Both the position numbers and the translations under genes were made by a program. From assembly GCF_047675955.1 (NCBI RefSeq), contig NW_027327444.1:62001-126000 (forward strand): a stretch of 64,000 nt of DNA, read 5' to 3'. The DNA comes from Chlorocebus sabaeus. Its lineage: Eukaryota > Chordata > Mammalia > Primates > Cercopithecidae. The notes beneath the pieces were generated by a model. It searched no databases and had not been told where the DNA came from. It was given only the letters and a program-made list of their open reading frames with translations. Positions 1 through 12,443 of the stretch are shown piece by piece. Numbering within the stretch: the stretch's first letter is position 1; every line of letters begins with the position of its first letter.

Positions 1-66
1 GGATATTTGGAAGCCCTTAGAGGGCTATGGTGAAAAAGGAAATATCTTCCGTTCAAAACTGGAAAG
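1..66 (+). repeat. Partial alpha monomer at left edge
   Basis: This is the right-hand end of a monomer cut by the window start. It begins at GGATATTTGGAAGCCC, has CCCTTAGAGG rather than the commoner CCCATAGAGG, and runs through the pJalpha-type motif to the next HindIII site. Confidence 0.9.
25..41 (+). promoter_or_regulatory. pJalpha-type protein-binding motif (one per monomer; first example)
   Basis: CTATGGTGAAAAAGGAA fits, as I recall it, the 17-bp pJalpha (A-box) motif of human alpha satellite read on this strand. In human arrays the same position holds either this motif or the CENP-B box. Most of the monomers in the window carry a perfect copy. Exceptions are recurrent type-specific variants (CAATGGAGAAAAAGG in c, CTATGGTTAAAAAAGG before 13b, CTGTGCTTAAAAAAGC in y, CTATGCTGAAAAAGG before 13). 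Binding in this species is not shown by sequence. Confidence 0.7.
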
Positions 67-84
67 AAGCTTTCTTAGAAACGG

Positions 85-114
85 CTCTGTGTTCTCTGAA
101 TTCATCTCACAGAG
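85..114. other. Dyad symmetry CTCTGTG / CACAGAG (one per typical monomer; first example)
   Basis: The left arm at 85-91 and the right arm at 108-114 are perfect 7-bp inverted repeats separated by 16 bases. The arrangement recurs in most monomers. Type-specific changes break one base pair: CTCAGTG in b and d on the left, CACAGTG in f, m and some 13 on the right. It could form a cruciform or hairpin in single-stranded DNA, but that is inference. Confidence 0.75.
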
Positions 115-306
115 TTACATCTTTGCCTTCAAGAAGCCTTTCGCTAATGCTGTTCTTCTGGAATTGGCAAAGGGATATTTGGAAGCCCATAGAGGGCTAT
201 GGTGAAAAAGGAAATATCTTCCGTTCAAAACTGGAAAATAGCTTTCTGAGAAACTGCTCAGTGTTCTCTGAATTCATCTCACAGAGTTACATCTTTCCCT
301 TCAAGA

Positions 307-323
307 AGCCTTTCGCTAAGGCT
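307..323. other. Dyad symmetry AGCCTT-TCGCT-AAGGCT (one per typical monomer; first example)
   Basis: Two perfect 6-bp arms enclose five bases. Many monomers have TCGCC instead of TCGCT; this changes only the loop and leaves the stem intact. The stem is broken in a (AATGCT), in 13 and y (AACGCT) and in k (AGACTT). Confidence 0.75.
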
Positions 324-3160
324 GTTCTTGTGGAATTGGCAAAGGGATATTTGGAAGCCATTAGAGGGCTATGGTGAAAAAGGAAATATCTTCCGTTGAA
401 AACTGGAAAGAATCTTTCTGATAAACTGCTCTGTGTTTTGTTAGTTCATCTCACAGAGTTACGTCTTTGCCTTCAAGAAGCCTTTCGCTAAGGCTTTTCT
501 TGTGGAACTGTCAAAGGGATATTTGGAAGCCCATAGAGGGCAATGGAGAAAAAGTAAATATCTCCCGTTCAAAACTGGAAAGAAGCTTTGTGAGAAACTG
601 CTCTGTGTTCTGTTAGTTCATCTCACAGAGTTACATCATTCCCTTCAAGAAGCCTTTCGCTAAGGCTGGTCTTGTTGAACTGGCAAAGGGATATTTCGAA
701 GCTCATAGAGGGCTATGGTGAAAAAGGAAATATCTTCCGTTCAAAACTGGAAAGAAGCCTTCTGAGAAACTGCTCTGTGTTCTCTGAATTCATCTCACAG
801 AGTTACATCTTTCCCTTCAAGAAGCCTTTCGCTAAGGCTGTTCTTGTGGAACTGGCAAAGGGATATTTGGAAGCCCATAGAGGGCTATGGTGAAAAAGAA
901 AATATCTTCCGTTCAAAACTGGAAAGAAGCTTTCTGAGAAACTGCTCTGTGTTCTGTTAATTCATGTCACAGAGCTACATCTTTCCCTTCAAGAAGCCTT
1001 TCGCTAAGGCTGTTCTTGTGGAATTGGCAATGTGATATTTGGAAGCCCATAGAGGGCTATGGTGAAAAAGGAAATAACTTCCGTTCAAAACTGGAAAGAA
1101 GCTTTCTGAGAAACTGCTCTGTGTTCTGTTAGTTCATCTCACAGAGTTACATCTTGCCCTTCAAGAAGCCTTTCGCCAAGGCAGTTCTTATGGAATTGGC
1201 AAAGGGATATTTGGAAGCCCATAGAGGGCTATGGTGAAAAAGGAAATATCTTCCGTTCAAAACTGGAAAGAAGCTTTCTGAGAAACTGCTCTGTGTTCTG
1301 TTAGTTCTTCTCACAGAGTTACATCTTTCCCTTCAAGAAGCCTTTCGCTAAGGCTGTTCTTGTGGAACTGGCAAAGGGATATTTGGAAGCCCATAGAGGG
1401 CTATGGTGAAAAAGGAAATATCTTCCGTTCAAAACTGGAAAGAAGCTTTCTGAGAAACTGCTCTGTGTACTCTGAATTCATCTCACAGAGTTACCTCTTA
1501 CCCTTCAAGAAGGCTTTCGCTAAGGCTGTTCTTGTGGAATTGGCAAAGTGATATTTGGAAGCCCATAGAGGGCTATGGTGAAAAAGGAAATATCTAACGT
1601 TCAAAACTGGAAAGTAGCTTTCTGAGAAACTGCTCTGTGTTCTGTTAGTTCATCTCACAGAGTTACATCTTGCCCTTCAAGAAGCCTTTCGCCAAGGCTG
1701 TTCTTGTGGAATTGGCAAAGGGATATTTGGAAGCCCATAGAGGGCTATGTTGAAAAAGGAAATATTTTCCGTTCAAAACTGGAAAGAAGCTTTCTGAGAA
1801 ACTGCTCTGTGCTCTGTTAATTCATCTCACAGAGTTACATCTTTCCCTTCAAGAAGCCTTTCGCTAAGGCTGTTCTTGTGGAACTGGCAAAGGGATATTT
1901 GGAAGCCCATATAGGGTTATGGTGAAAAAGGAAATATCTTCCGTTCAAAACTGGAAAAAGCTTTCTGAGAAACTGCTCTGTGTTCTCTGAATTCATCTCA
2001 CAGAGTTACATCTTTCCCTTCAAGAAGCCTTTCGCTAAGGCTGTTTTTGTGGAACTGGCAAAGGGATATTTGGAAGCCCATAGAGAGCTATGCTGAAAAA
2101 GGAAATATCTTCCGTTCAAAACTGGAAAGAAGCTTTCTGAGAAACTGCTCTGTGTTCTGTTAGTTCATCTCACAGTGTTACATCTTGCCCTTCAAAAGCC
2201 TTTCGCCAACGCTGTTCTTGTGGAATTGGCAAAGGGATAATTTGAAGCCCATAGAGGGCTATGGTTAAAAAAGGAAATATCTTCCGTTCAAAACTGGAAA
2301 GAAGCTTTCTGAGAAACTGCTCTGTGTTCTGCTAATTCATCTCACAGAGTTACATCTTTCCCTTCAAGAAGCCTTTCGCTAAGGCTGTTCTTGTGGAATT
2401 GGCAAAGGGATATTTGGAAGCCCATCGAGGGCTATGGTGAAAAAGGAAATATCTTCCGTTCAAAACTGGAAAGAAGCTTTCTGAGAAACTGCTCTGTGTT
2501 CTGTTAATTCATCTCACGGAGCTGCATCTTTCCCTTCAAGAAGCCTTTCGCTAAGGCTGTTCATGTGGAATTGGCAAAGTGATATTTGGAAACCCATAGA
2601 GGGCTATGGTGAAAAAGAAATATCTTCCGTTCAAAACTGGAAAGAAGCTTTCTGAGAAACTGTTCTGTGTTCTGTTAGTTCATATCACAGAGTTACATCT
2701 TTCCCTTCAAGAAGCCTTTCGCTAAGGCTGTTCTTGTGGAACTGGCAAAGGGATATTTGGAAGCCCATAGAGGGCTATGGTGAAAAAGGAAATATCTTCC
2801 GTTCAAAACTGGAAAGAAGCTTTCTGAGAAACTGCTCTGTGTTCTCTGAATTCTTCTCACAGAGTTACATCTTTCCCTTCAAGAAGCCTTTCGCTAAGGC
2901 TGTTCTTGTGGAACTGGCAAAGGGACATTTGGAAACCCATAGAGGGCTATGGTGAAAAAGGAAATATCTTCCGTTCAAAACTGGAAAGAAGCTTTCTGAG
3001 AAACTGCTCTGTGTTCTCTGAATACATCTCACAGAGTTACATCTTTCCCTTCAAGAAGCCATTCGCTAAGGCTGTTCTTGTGGAATTGGCAAAGGGATAT
3101 TTGGAAGCCCATAGAGGGCTATGGTGAAAAAGGAATTATCTTCCGTTCAAAACTGGAAAG

Positions 3161-3332
3161 AAGCTTTCTTAGAAACGGCTCTGTGTTCTCTGAATTCATC
3201 TCACAGAGTTACATCTTTGCCTTCAAGAAGCCTTTCGCTAATGCTCTTCTTCTCGAATTGGCAAAGGGATATTTGGAAGCCCATAGAGGGCTATGGTGAA
3301 AAAGGAAATATCTTCCGTTCAAAACTGTAAAA
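3161..3332 (+). repeat. Single type-a monomer between HOR units
   Basis: This copy of type a (CTTAGAAACGGC, GCTAATGCTCTTC) links the 18-mer to the 15-mer block. It is preceded by GGAATTATCTTCC, a variant also found before the a monomers at about 10.2, 20.0 and 23.9 kb. Confidence 0.85.
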
Positions 3333-5911
3333 TAGCTTTCTGAGAAACTGCTCAGTGTTCTCTGAATTCATCTCACAGAGTTACATCTTTCCCTTCAAGA
3401 AGCCTTTCGCTAAGGCTGTTCTTGTGGAATTGGCAAAGGGATATTTGGAAGCCCATAGAGGGCTATGGTGAAAAAGTAAATATCCTCCGTTGAAAACTGG
3501 AAAGAAGCTTTCTGAGAAACTGCTCTGTGTTTTGTTAGTTCATCTCACAGAGTTACGTCTTTGCCTTCAAGAAGCCTTTCGCTAAGGCTTTTCTTGTGGA
3601 ACTGTCAAAGGGATATTTGGAAGCCCATAGAGGGCAATGGAGAAAAAGGAAATATCTTCCGTCCAAAACTGGAAAGAAGCTTTCTGAGAATCTGCTCAGT
3701 GTTCTCTGAATTCATCTCACAGAGTTACATCTTTCCCTTCAAGAAGCCTTTCGCTAAGGCTGTTCTTGTGGAATTGGCAAAGGGATATTTGGAAGCCCAT
3801 AGAGGGCTATGGTGAAAAATTAAATATCTCCCGTTCAAAACTGGAAAGAAGCTTTCTGAGAAACTGCTCTGTGTTCTCTGAATTCATCTCACAGAGTTAC
3901 ATCTTTCCCTTCAAGAAGCCTTTCGCTAAGGCTGTTCTTGTGGAATTGGCAAAGGGATATTTGGAAGCCCATAGGGGGCTATGGTGAAAAAGGAAATATC
4001 TTCCGTTCAAACTGGAAAGAAGCTTTCTGAGAAACTCCTCTGTGTTCTGTTAATTCATCTCACAGTGTTACATCTTTCCCTACAAGAAGACTTTCGCCAA
4101 CGCTGTTCTTGTGGAATTGGCAAAGGGATATTTTGAAGCCCATAGAGGGCTATGGTTAAAAAAGCAAATATCTTCCGTTCAAAACTGGAAAGAAGCTTTC
4201 TGAGAAACTGCTCTGTGTTCTGTTAGTTTATCTCACAGAGTTACATCTTCCCCTTCAAGAAGCCTTTCGCTAAGGCTGTTCTTATGGAACTGGCAAAGGG
4301 ATATTTGGAAGCCCTTAGAGGGCTATGGTGAAAAAGGAAATATCTTCCGTTCAAAACTGGAAAGAAGCTTTCTGAGAAACTGCTCTGTGTTCTGTTAATT
4401 CATCTCACAGAGTTACATCTTTCCCTTCAAGAAGCCTTTCGCTAAGGCTGTTCTTGTGGAATTGGCAAAGGGATATTTGGAAGCCCATAGAGGGCTATGG
4501 TGAAAAAGGAAATATCTTCCGTTCAAAACTGGAAAGTAGCTTTCTGAGAAACTGCTCTGTGTTCTGTTAGTTCATCTCACAGAGTTACATCTTTCCCTTC
4601 AAGAAGCCTTTCGCCAAGGCTGTTCTTGTGGAATTGGCAAAGGGATATTTGGAAGCCCATAGAGGGCTATGGTGAAAAAGGAAATATCTTCCGTTCAAAC
4701 TGGAAAGAAGCTTTCTGAGAAACTCCTCTGTGTTCTGTTAATTCATCTCACAGAGATACATCTTTCCCTTCAAGAAGCCTTTCGCTAAGGCTGTTCTTGT
4801 GGAATTGGCAAAGTGATATTTGGAAGCCCCTAGAGGGCTATGGTGAAAAAGGAAATATCTTCCGTTCAAAACCGGAAAAAAGCTTTCTGAGAAACTGCTC
4901 TGTGTTCTCTGAATTCATCTCACAGAGTTACATCTTTATCTTCAAGAAGACTTTCCCTAAGGCTGTTCTTGAGTAATTGGCAAAGGGATATTTGGAAGCC
5001 CATAGAGGGCTATGGTGAAAAAGGAAATATCTTCCGTTCAAAACTGGAAAGAAGCTTTCTGAGAAACTGTTCTGTGTTCTGTTAATTCATCTCACAGAGT
5101 TACATCTTTCCCTTCAGGAAGCCTTTCGCTAAGGCTATTCTTGTGGAATTGGCAAAGGGATATTTGGAAGCCCATAGAGGGCTATGGTGAAAAAGGAAAT
5201 ATCTTCCGTTCAAAACTGGAAAGAAGCTTTCTGTGAAACTGCTCTGTGTTCTGTTAATTCATCTAACAGTGTTACATCTTTCCCTTCAAGAAGCCATTCG
5301 CTAAGGCTGTTCTTGTGGAATTGGCAAAGTGATATTTGGAAGCCCATAGAGGGCTATGGTGAAAAAGGAATTATCTTCCGTTCAAAACTGGAAAGAAGCT
5401 TTCTGAGAAACTGCTCTGTGTTCTATGAATTCATCTCACAGAGTTACATCTTTCCCTTCAAGAAGCCTTTCGCTAAGGCTCTTCTTGTGGAATTGGCAAA
5501 GGGATATTTGGAAGCCCATAGAGGGCTATGGTGAAAAAGGAAATATCTTCCGTTCAAAACTGGAAAGAAGCTTTCTGAGAAACTGCTCTGGGTTCTGTTA
5601 GTTCATCTCACAGAGTTACATCTTTCCCTTCAAGAAGCCTTTCGCCAAGGCTGTTCTTGTGGAATTGGCAAAGGGATATTTGGAAGCCCATAGAGGGCTA
5701 TGGTGAAAAAGGAAATATCTTCCGTTCAAAACTGGAAAGAAGCTTCCTGAGAAACTGCTCTGTGTTCTGTTAATTCATCTCACAGAGTTACATCTTTCCC
5801 TTCAAGAAGCCTTTCGCTAAGGCTGTTCTCGTAGAACTGGCAAAGGGATATTTGGAAACCCATAGAGGGCTATGGTGAAAAAGGAAATATCTTCCGTTCA
5901 AAACTGTAAAA
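3333..5911 (+). repeat. 15-mer HOR, copy 1 (2579 bp; b to p)
   Basis: The monomer order is b c d e f g h i j k l m n o p. The unit starts at the monomer whose HindIII site is lost (AAATAGCTTT after AACTGTAA), and the identical variant returns 2579 bp later (15 x 172 minus 1). The one-base deficit reflects small length variants, such as the GTTCAAACTGG deletions before monomers f and j, offset by one-base gains elsewhere. By eye it differs from copy 2 at only about ten positions, for example ACTAAGGCTT-type versus CTCTGGCTT near 3571/6150 and CTAACAGTG versus CTCACAGTG near 5272/7851, so the pair is well above 99% identical. That is typical of recent tandem amplification. Confidence 0.93.
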
Positions 5912-8490
5912 TAGCTTTCTGAGAAACTGCTCAGTGTTCTCTGAATTCATCTCACAGAGTTACATCTTTCCCTTCAAGAAGCCTTTCGCTAAGGCTGTTC
6001 TTGTGGAATTGGCAAAGGGATATTTGGAAGCCCATAGAGGGCTATGGTGAAAAAGTAAATATCCTCCGTTGAAAACTGGAAAGAAGCTTTCTGAGAAACT
6101 GCTCTGTGTTTTGTTAGTTCATCTCACAGAGTTACGTCTTTGCCTTCAAGAAGCCTTTCGCTCTGGCTTTTCTTGTGGAACTGTCAAAGGGATATTTGGA
6201 AGCCCATAGAGGGCAATGGAGAAAAAGGAAATATCTTCCGTCCAAAACTGGAAAGAAGCTTTCTGAGAATCTGCTCAGTGTTCTCTGAATTCATCTCACA
6301 GAGTTACATCTTTCCCTTCAAGAAGCCTTTCGCTAAGGCTGTTCTTGTGGAATTGGCAAAGGGATATTTGGAAGCCCATAGAGGGCTATGGTGAAAAATT
6401 AAATATCTCCCGTTCAAAACTGGAAAGAAGCTTTCTGAGAAACTGCTCTGTGTTCTCTGAATTCATCTCACAGAGTTACATCTTTCCCTTCAAGAAGCCT
6501 TTCGCTAAGGCTGTTCTTGTGGAATTGGCAAAGGGATATTTGGAAGCCCATAGGGGGCTATGGTGAAAAAGGAAATATCTTCCGTTCAAACTGGAAAGAA
6601 GCTTTCTGAGAAACTCCTCTGTGTTCTGTTAATTCATCTCACAGTGTTACATCTTTCCCTACAAGAAGACTTTCGCCAACGCTGTTCTTGTGGAATTGGC
6701 AAAGGGATATTTTGAAGCCCATAGAGGGCTATGGTTAAAAAAGCAAATATCTTCCGTTCAAAACTGGAAAGAAGCTTTCTGAGAAACTGCTCTGTGTTCT
6801 GTTAGTTTATCTCACAGAGTTACATCTTCCCCTTCAAGAAGCCTTTCGCTAAGGCTGTTCTTATGGAACTGGCAAAGGGATATTTGGAAGCCCTTGGAGG
6901 GCTATGGTGAAAAAGGAAATATCTTCCGTTCAAAACTGGAAAGAAGCTTTCTGAGAAACTGCTCTGTGTTCTGTTAATTCATCTCACAGAGTTACATCTT
7001 TCCCTTCAAGAAGCCTTTCGCTAAGGCTGTTCTTGTGGAATTGGCAAAGGGATATTTGGAAGCCCATAGAGGGCTATGGTGAAAAAGGAAATATCTTCCG
7101 TTCAAAACTGGAAAGTAGCTTTCTGAGAAACTGCTCTGTGTTCTGTTAGTTCATCTCACAGAGTTACATCTTTCCCTTCAAGAAGCCTTTCGCCAAGGCT
7201 GTTCTTGTGGAATTGGCAAAGGGATATTTGGAAGCCCATAGAGGGCTATGGTGAAAAAGGAAATATCTTCCGTTCAAACTGGAAAGAAGCTTTCTGAGAA
7301 ACTCCTCTGTGTTCTGTTAATTCATCTCACAGAGATACATCTTTCCCTTCAAGAAGCCTTTCGCTAAGGCTGTTCTTGTGGAATTGGCAAAGTGATATTT
7401 GGAAGCCCCTAGAGGGCTATGGTGAAAAAGGAAATATCTTCCGTTCAAAACCGGAAAAAAGCTTTCTGAGAAACTGCTCTGTGTTCTCTGAATTCATCTC
7501 ACAGAGTTACATCTTTACCTTCAAGAAGACTTTCCCTAAGGCTGTTCTTGAGTAATTGGCAAAGGGATATTTGGAAGCCCATAGAGGGCTATGGTGAAAA
7601 AGGAAATATCTTCCGTTCAAAACTGGAAAGAAGCTTTCTGAGAAACTGTTCTGTGTTCTGTTAATTCATCTCACAGAGTTACATCTTTCCCTTCAAGAAG
7701 CCTTTCGCTAAGGCTATTCTTGTGGAATTGGCAAAGGGATATTTGGAAGCCCATAGAGGGCTATGGTGAAAAAGGAAATATCTTCCGTTCAAAACTGGAA
7801 AGAAGCTTTCTGTGAAACTGCTCTGTGTTCTGTTAATTCATCTCACAGTGTTACATCTTTCCCTTCAAGAAGCCATTCGCTAAGGCTGTTCTTGTGGAAT
7901 TGGCAAAGTGATATTTGGAAGCCCATAGAGGGCTATGGTGAAAAAGGAATTATCTTCCGTTCAAAACTGGAAAGAAGCTTTCTGAGAAACTGCTCTGTGT
8001 TCTATGAATTCATCTCACAGAGTTACATCTTTCCCTTCAAGAAGCCTTTCGCTAAGGCTCTTCTTGTGGAATTGGCAAAGGGATATTTGGAAGCCCATAG
8101 AGGGCTATGGTGAAAAAGGAAATATCTTCCGTTCAAAACTAGAAAGAAGCTTTCTGAGAAACTGCTCTGTGTTCTGTTAGTTCATCTCACAGAGTTACAT
8201 CTTTCCCTTCAAGAAGCCTTTCGCCAAGGCTGTTCTTGTGGAATTGGCAAAGGGATATTTGGAAGCCCATAGAGGGCTATGGTGAAAAAGGAAATATCTT
8301 CCGTTCAAAACTGGAAAGAAGCTTCCTGAGAAACTGCTCTGTGTTCTGTTAATTCATCTCACAGAGTTACATCTTTCCCTTCAAGAAGCCTTTCGCCAAG
8401 GCTGTTCTTGTGGAACTGGCAAAGGGATATTTGGAAGCCCATAGAGGGTTATGGTGAAAAAGGAAATATCTTCCGTTCAAAACTGGAAAG
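5912..8490 (+). repeat. 15-mer HOR, copy 2 (2579 bp)
   Basis: This unit has the same fifteen variants in the same order as the preceding one. Its boundary to the next block is a change of phase: after monomer p, the next monomer (8491) is d rather than b, so b and c are skipped. The monomer before it has the GAGGGTTATGG variant, which marks the junction. Confidence 0.93.
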
Positions 8491-10209
8491 AAGCTTTCTG
8501 AGAATCTGCTCAGTGTTCTCTGAATTCATCTCACAGAGTTACATCTTTCCCTTCAAGAAGCCTTTCGCTAAGGCTGTTCTTGTGGAATTGGCAAAGGGAT
8601 ATTTGGAAGCCCATAGAGGGCTATGGTGAAAAATTAAATATCTCCCGTTCAAAACTGGAAAGAAGCTTTCTGAGAAACTGCTCTGTGTTCTCTGAATTCA
8701 TCTCACAGAGTTACATCTTTCCCTTCAAGAAGCCTTTCGCTAAGGCTGTTCTTGTGGAACTGGCAAAGGGATATTTGGAAGCCCATAGAGGGCTATGGTG
8801 AAAAAGAAAATATCTTCCGTTCAAAACTGGAAAGAAGCTTTCTGAGAAACTGCTCTGTGTTCTGTTAATTCATGTCACAGAGCTACATCTTTCCCTTCAA
8901 GAAGCCTTTCGCTAAGGCTGTTCTTGTGGAATTGGCAATGTGATATTTGAAAGCCCATAGAGGGCTATGGTGAAAAAGGAAATAACTTCCGTTCAAAACT
9001 GGAAAGAAGCTTTCTGAGAAACTGCTCTGTGTTCTGTTAGTTCATCTCACAGAGTTACATCTTGCCCTTCAAGAAGCCTTTCGCCAAGGCATTTCTTATG
9101 GAATTGGCAAAGGGATATTTGGAAGCCCATAGAGGGCTATGGTGAAAAAGGAATTATCTTCCGTTCAAAACTGGAAAGAAGCTTTCTGAGAAACTGCTCT
9201 GTGTTCTGTTAGTTCTTCTCACAGAGTTACATCTTTCCCTTCAAGAAGCCTTTCGCTAAGGCTGTTCTTGTGGAACTGGCAAAGGGATATTTGGAAGCCC
9301 ATAGAGGGCTATGGTGAAAAAGGAAATATCTTTCGTTCAAAACTGGAAAGAAGCTTTCTGACAAACTGCTCTGTGTACTCTGAATTCATCTCACAGAGTT
9401 ACCTCTTACCCTTCAAGAAGCCTTTCGCTAAGGCTGTTCTTGTGGAATTGGCAAAGTGATATTTGGAAGCCCATAGAGGGCTATGGTGAAAAAGGAAATA
9501 TCTAACGTTCAAAACTGGAAAGTAGCTTTCTGAGAAACTGCTCTGTGTTCTGTTAGTTCATCTCACAGAGTTACATCTTGCCCTTCAAGAAGCCTTTCGC
9601 CAAGGCTGTTCTTGTGGAATTGGCAAAGGGATATTTGGAAGCCCATAGAGGGCTATGTTGAAAAAGGAAATATTTTCCGTTCAAAACTGGAAAGAAGCTT
9701 TCTGAGAAACTGCTCTGTGCTCTGTTAATTCATCTCACAGAGTTACATCTTTCCCTTTAAGAAGCCTTTCGCTAAGGCTGTTCTTGTGGAACTGGCAAAG
9801 GGATATTTGGAAGCCCATATAGGGTTATGGTGAAAAAGGAAATATCTTCCGTTCAAAACTGGAAAAAGCTTTCTGAGAAACTGCTCTGTGTTCTCTGAAT
9901 TCATCTCACAGAGTTACATCTTTCCCTTCAAGAAGCCTTTCGCTAAGGCTGTTCTTGTGGAACTGGCAAAGGGACATTTGGAAACCCATAGAGGGCTATG
10001 GTGAAAAAGGAAATATCTTCCGTTCAAAACTGGAAAGAAGCTTTCTGAGAAACTGCTCTGTGTTCTCTGAATACATCTCACAGAGTTACATCTTTCCCTT
10101 CAAGAAGCCATTCGCTAAGGCTGTTCTTGTGGAATTGGCAAAGGGATATTTGGAAGCCCATAGAGGGCTATGGTGAAAAAGGAATTATCTTCCGTTCAAA
10201 ACTGGAAAG
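8491..10209 (+). repeat. 10-monomer transition block (d e 6 to 12, 18)
   Basis: A truncated restart of the 15-mer (d, e) is joined to monomers 6 to 12 of the 18-mer module, then jumps to 18, so 13 to 17 are lost. At about 9950-9985 the right half of monomer 12 is replaced by the end of monomer 17 (GGGACATTTGGAAACCC). Monomer 9 is preceded by one of the four CENP-B-like sites (9332). Confidence 0.8.
9332..9346 (+). other. CENP-B-box-like sequence, 8 of 9 essential bases
   Basis: TTCGTTCAAAACTGG matches the minimal CENP-B box pattern TTCG-N4-A-N2-CGGG at every defined position except the second base of the last block (T instead of G). It arises from TCTTTCGTTC in place of the usual TCTTCCGTTC. 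It lies about 17 bp to the right of the canonical box position, so it is a new site, not a decayed old one. Binding is doubtful with that mismatch. Confidence 0.5.
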
Positions 10210-12443
10210 AAGCTTTCTTAGAAACGGCTCTGTGTTCTCTGAATTCATCTCACAGAGTTACATCTTTGCCTTCAAGAAGCCTTTCGCTAATGCTCTTCTT
10301 CTGGAATTGGCAAAGGGATATTTGGAAGCCCATAGAGGGCTATGGTGAAAAAGGAAATATCTTCCGTTCAAAACTGGAAAGAAGCTTTCTGAGAAACTGC
10401 TCTGTGTTCTGTTAATTCATCTCACAGAGTTACATCTTTCCCTTCAAGAAGCCTTTCGCTAAGGCTGTTCTTGTGGAATTGGCAAAGGGATATTTGGAAG
10501 CCCATAGAGGGCTATGGTGGAAAAGGAAATATCTTCCGTTGAAAACTGGAAAGTAGCTTTCTGAGAAACTGCTCTGTGTTCTGTTAGTTCATCTCACAGA
10601 GTTACATCTTGCCCTTCAAGAAGCCTTTCGCCAAGGCTTTTCTTGTGGAACTGTCAAAGGGATATTTGGAAGCCCATAGAGGGCAATGGAGAAAAAGTAA
10701 ATATCTCCCGTTCAAAACTGGAAAGAAGCTTTCTGAGAAACTGCTCTGTGTTCTCTGAATTCATCTCACAGAGTTACATCTTTCCCTTCAAGGAGCCTTT
10801 CGCTAAGGCTGTTCTTGTGGAATTGGCAAAGGGATATTTGGAAGCCCTTAGAGGGCTATGGGGAAAAAGGAAATATCTTCCGTTCAAACCGGAAAGAAGC
10901 TTTCTGAGAAACTCCTCTGTGTTCTGTTAATTCATCTCACAGAGATCCATGTTTCCCTTCAAGAAGTCTTTCGCTAAGGCTGGTTTTGTTGAACTGGCAA
11001 AGGGATATTTCGAAACTCATAGAGGGCTATGGTGAAAAAGGAAATATCTTCCGTTCAAAACTGGAAAAAAGCCTTCTGAGAAATTGCTCTGTGTTCTCTG
11101 AATTCATCTCACAGAGTTACATCTTTCCCTTCAAGAATCCTTTCGCTAAGGCTGTTCTTGTGGAACTGGCAAAGGGATATTTGGAAGCCCATCGAGGGCT
11201 ATGGTGAAAAAGAAAATATCTTCCGTTCAAAACTGGAAAGAAGCTTTCTGAGAAACTGCTCTTTGTTCTGTTAATTCATGTCACAGAGCTACATCCTTCC
11301 CTTCATGAAGCCTTTCGCTAAGGCTCCTCTTGTGAAATTGGCAAAGTGATATTTGGAAGCCCATAGAGGGCTATGGTGAAAAAGGAAATATCTTCCGTTC
11401 AAAACTGGAAAGAAGCTTTCTGAGAAACTGTTCTGTGTTCTGTTAGTTCATCTCACAGAGTTACATCTTTCCCTTCAAGAATCCTTTCGCTAAGGCTGTT
11501 CTTGTGGAACTGGCAAAGGGATATTTGCATGCCCATAGAGGGCTATGGTGAAAAAGGAAATATCTTCTGTTAAAACTGGAAAGAAGCTTTCTGAGAAACT
11601 GCTCTGTGTTCTGTTAATTCATCTCACAGAGTTACATCTTTCCCTTCAAGAAGCCTTTTGCTAAGGCTTTTCTTGTGGAATTGGCAAAGTGATATTTGCT
11701 AGCCCATAGAGGGCTATGGTGAAAAAGTAAATATCTTCCGTTCAAAACCGGAAAGAAGCTTTCTGAGAAACTGCTCTGTGTTCTCTGAATTCATCTCACA
11801 GGGTTACATCTTTACCTTGAAGAAGACTTTCGCTAAGGCTGTTCTTGAGTAATTGGCAAAGGGATATTTGGAAGCCCATAGAGGGCTATGGTGAAAAAGG
11901 AAATATCTTCCGTTCAAAACTGGAAAGAAGCTTTCTGAGAAACTGCTCTGTGTTCTGTTAGTTCATCTCACAGAGTTACATCTTGCCCTTCAAGAAGACT
12001 TTCGCCAACGCTGTTCTTGTGGAATTGGCAAAGGGATATTTTGAAGCCCATAGAGGGCTGTGCTTAAAAAAGCAAATATCTTCCGTTCAAAACTGGAAAG
12101 AAGCTTTCTGAGAAACTGCTCTGTGTTCTGTTAGTTTATCTCACAGAGTTACATCTTCCCCTTCAAGAAGCCTTTCGCTAAGGCTCTTCTTATGGAACTG
12201 GCAAAGGGATATTTGGAAGCCCTTAGAGGGCTATGGTGAAAAAGGAAATATCTTCCGTTCAAAACTGGAAAGAAGCTTTCTGAGAAACTGTTCTGTGTTC
12301 TGTTAGTTCATCTCACAGAGTTACATCTTTCCCTTCAAGAATCCTTTCGCTAAGGCTGTTCTTGTGGAACTGGCAAAGGGATATTTGGATGCCCATAGAG
12401 GGCTATGGTGAAAAAGGAAATATCTTCTGTTATAACTGGAAAG
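10210..12443 (+). repeat. 13-monomer mosaic leading into the r ladder
   Basis: The order by eye is a h i' e' j' u v w r' k' y g w'. It contains the end half of the later 16-mer (h i' e' j' u v w) followed by a degraded r (ATTTGCTAGCCC at about 11695) and the k' y g w' segment that is also found at about 20.5-21.2 kb and 30.0-30.8 kb. The length of 2234 bp is 13 x 172 minus 2. Confidence 0.75.

Larger units (their letters stand above)
67..3160 (+). repeat. 18-monomer unit (a b c 4 to 18)
   Basis: Eighteen monomers lie between the first type-a monomer (GAAACGGCTCTGTG) and its recurrence at 3161; the spacing of 3094 bp is 18 x 172 minus 2. Distinctive members are 4 (CATCATTCCC, GGTCTTGTTG), 5 (GCCTTCTGAG), 9 (GTACTCTGAATTC, CCTCTTACCC), 11 (GTGCTCTGTTAATTC), 12 (two bases short before the HindIII site), 13 (CCCTTCAAAAGCC, GCCAACG), 15 (CACGGAGCTGC, GTTCATGTGG), 16 (TTCATATCAC), 17 (AATTCTTCTC) and 18 (AATACATCTC). 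The same order with gains and losses recurs at 8.8-10.2 kb, 17.6-20.1 kb, 42.2-44.6 kb, 49.0-51.3 kb and 59.9-62.3 kb, so this is an older module reused across the array. Confidence 0.85.

Noticed and set aside
25..41. Canonical CENP-B box at the usual position
   Set aside because: The site reads CTATGGTGAAAAAGGAA; the TTCG and CGGG cores are both missing, and none of the type-specific variants seen restores them.
67..3160. Dimeric (S1/S2, about 340 bp) organisation as in macaques and baboons
   Set aside because: Walking the first 35 monomers, the variants GTTAATTC, GTTAGTTC, CTCTGAATTC and TATGAATTC do not alternate, and neighbours are not more divergent than next-neighbours.
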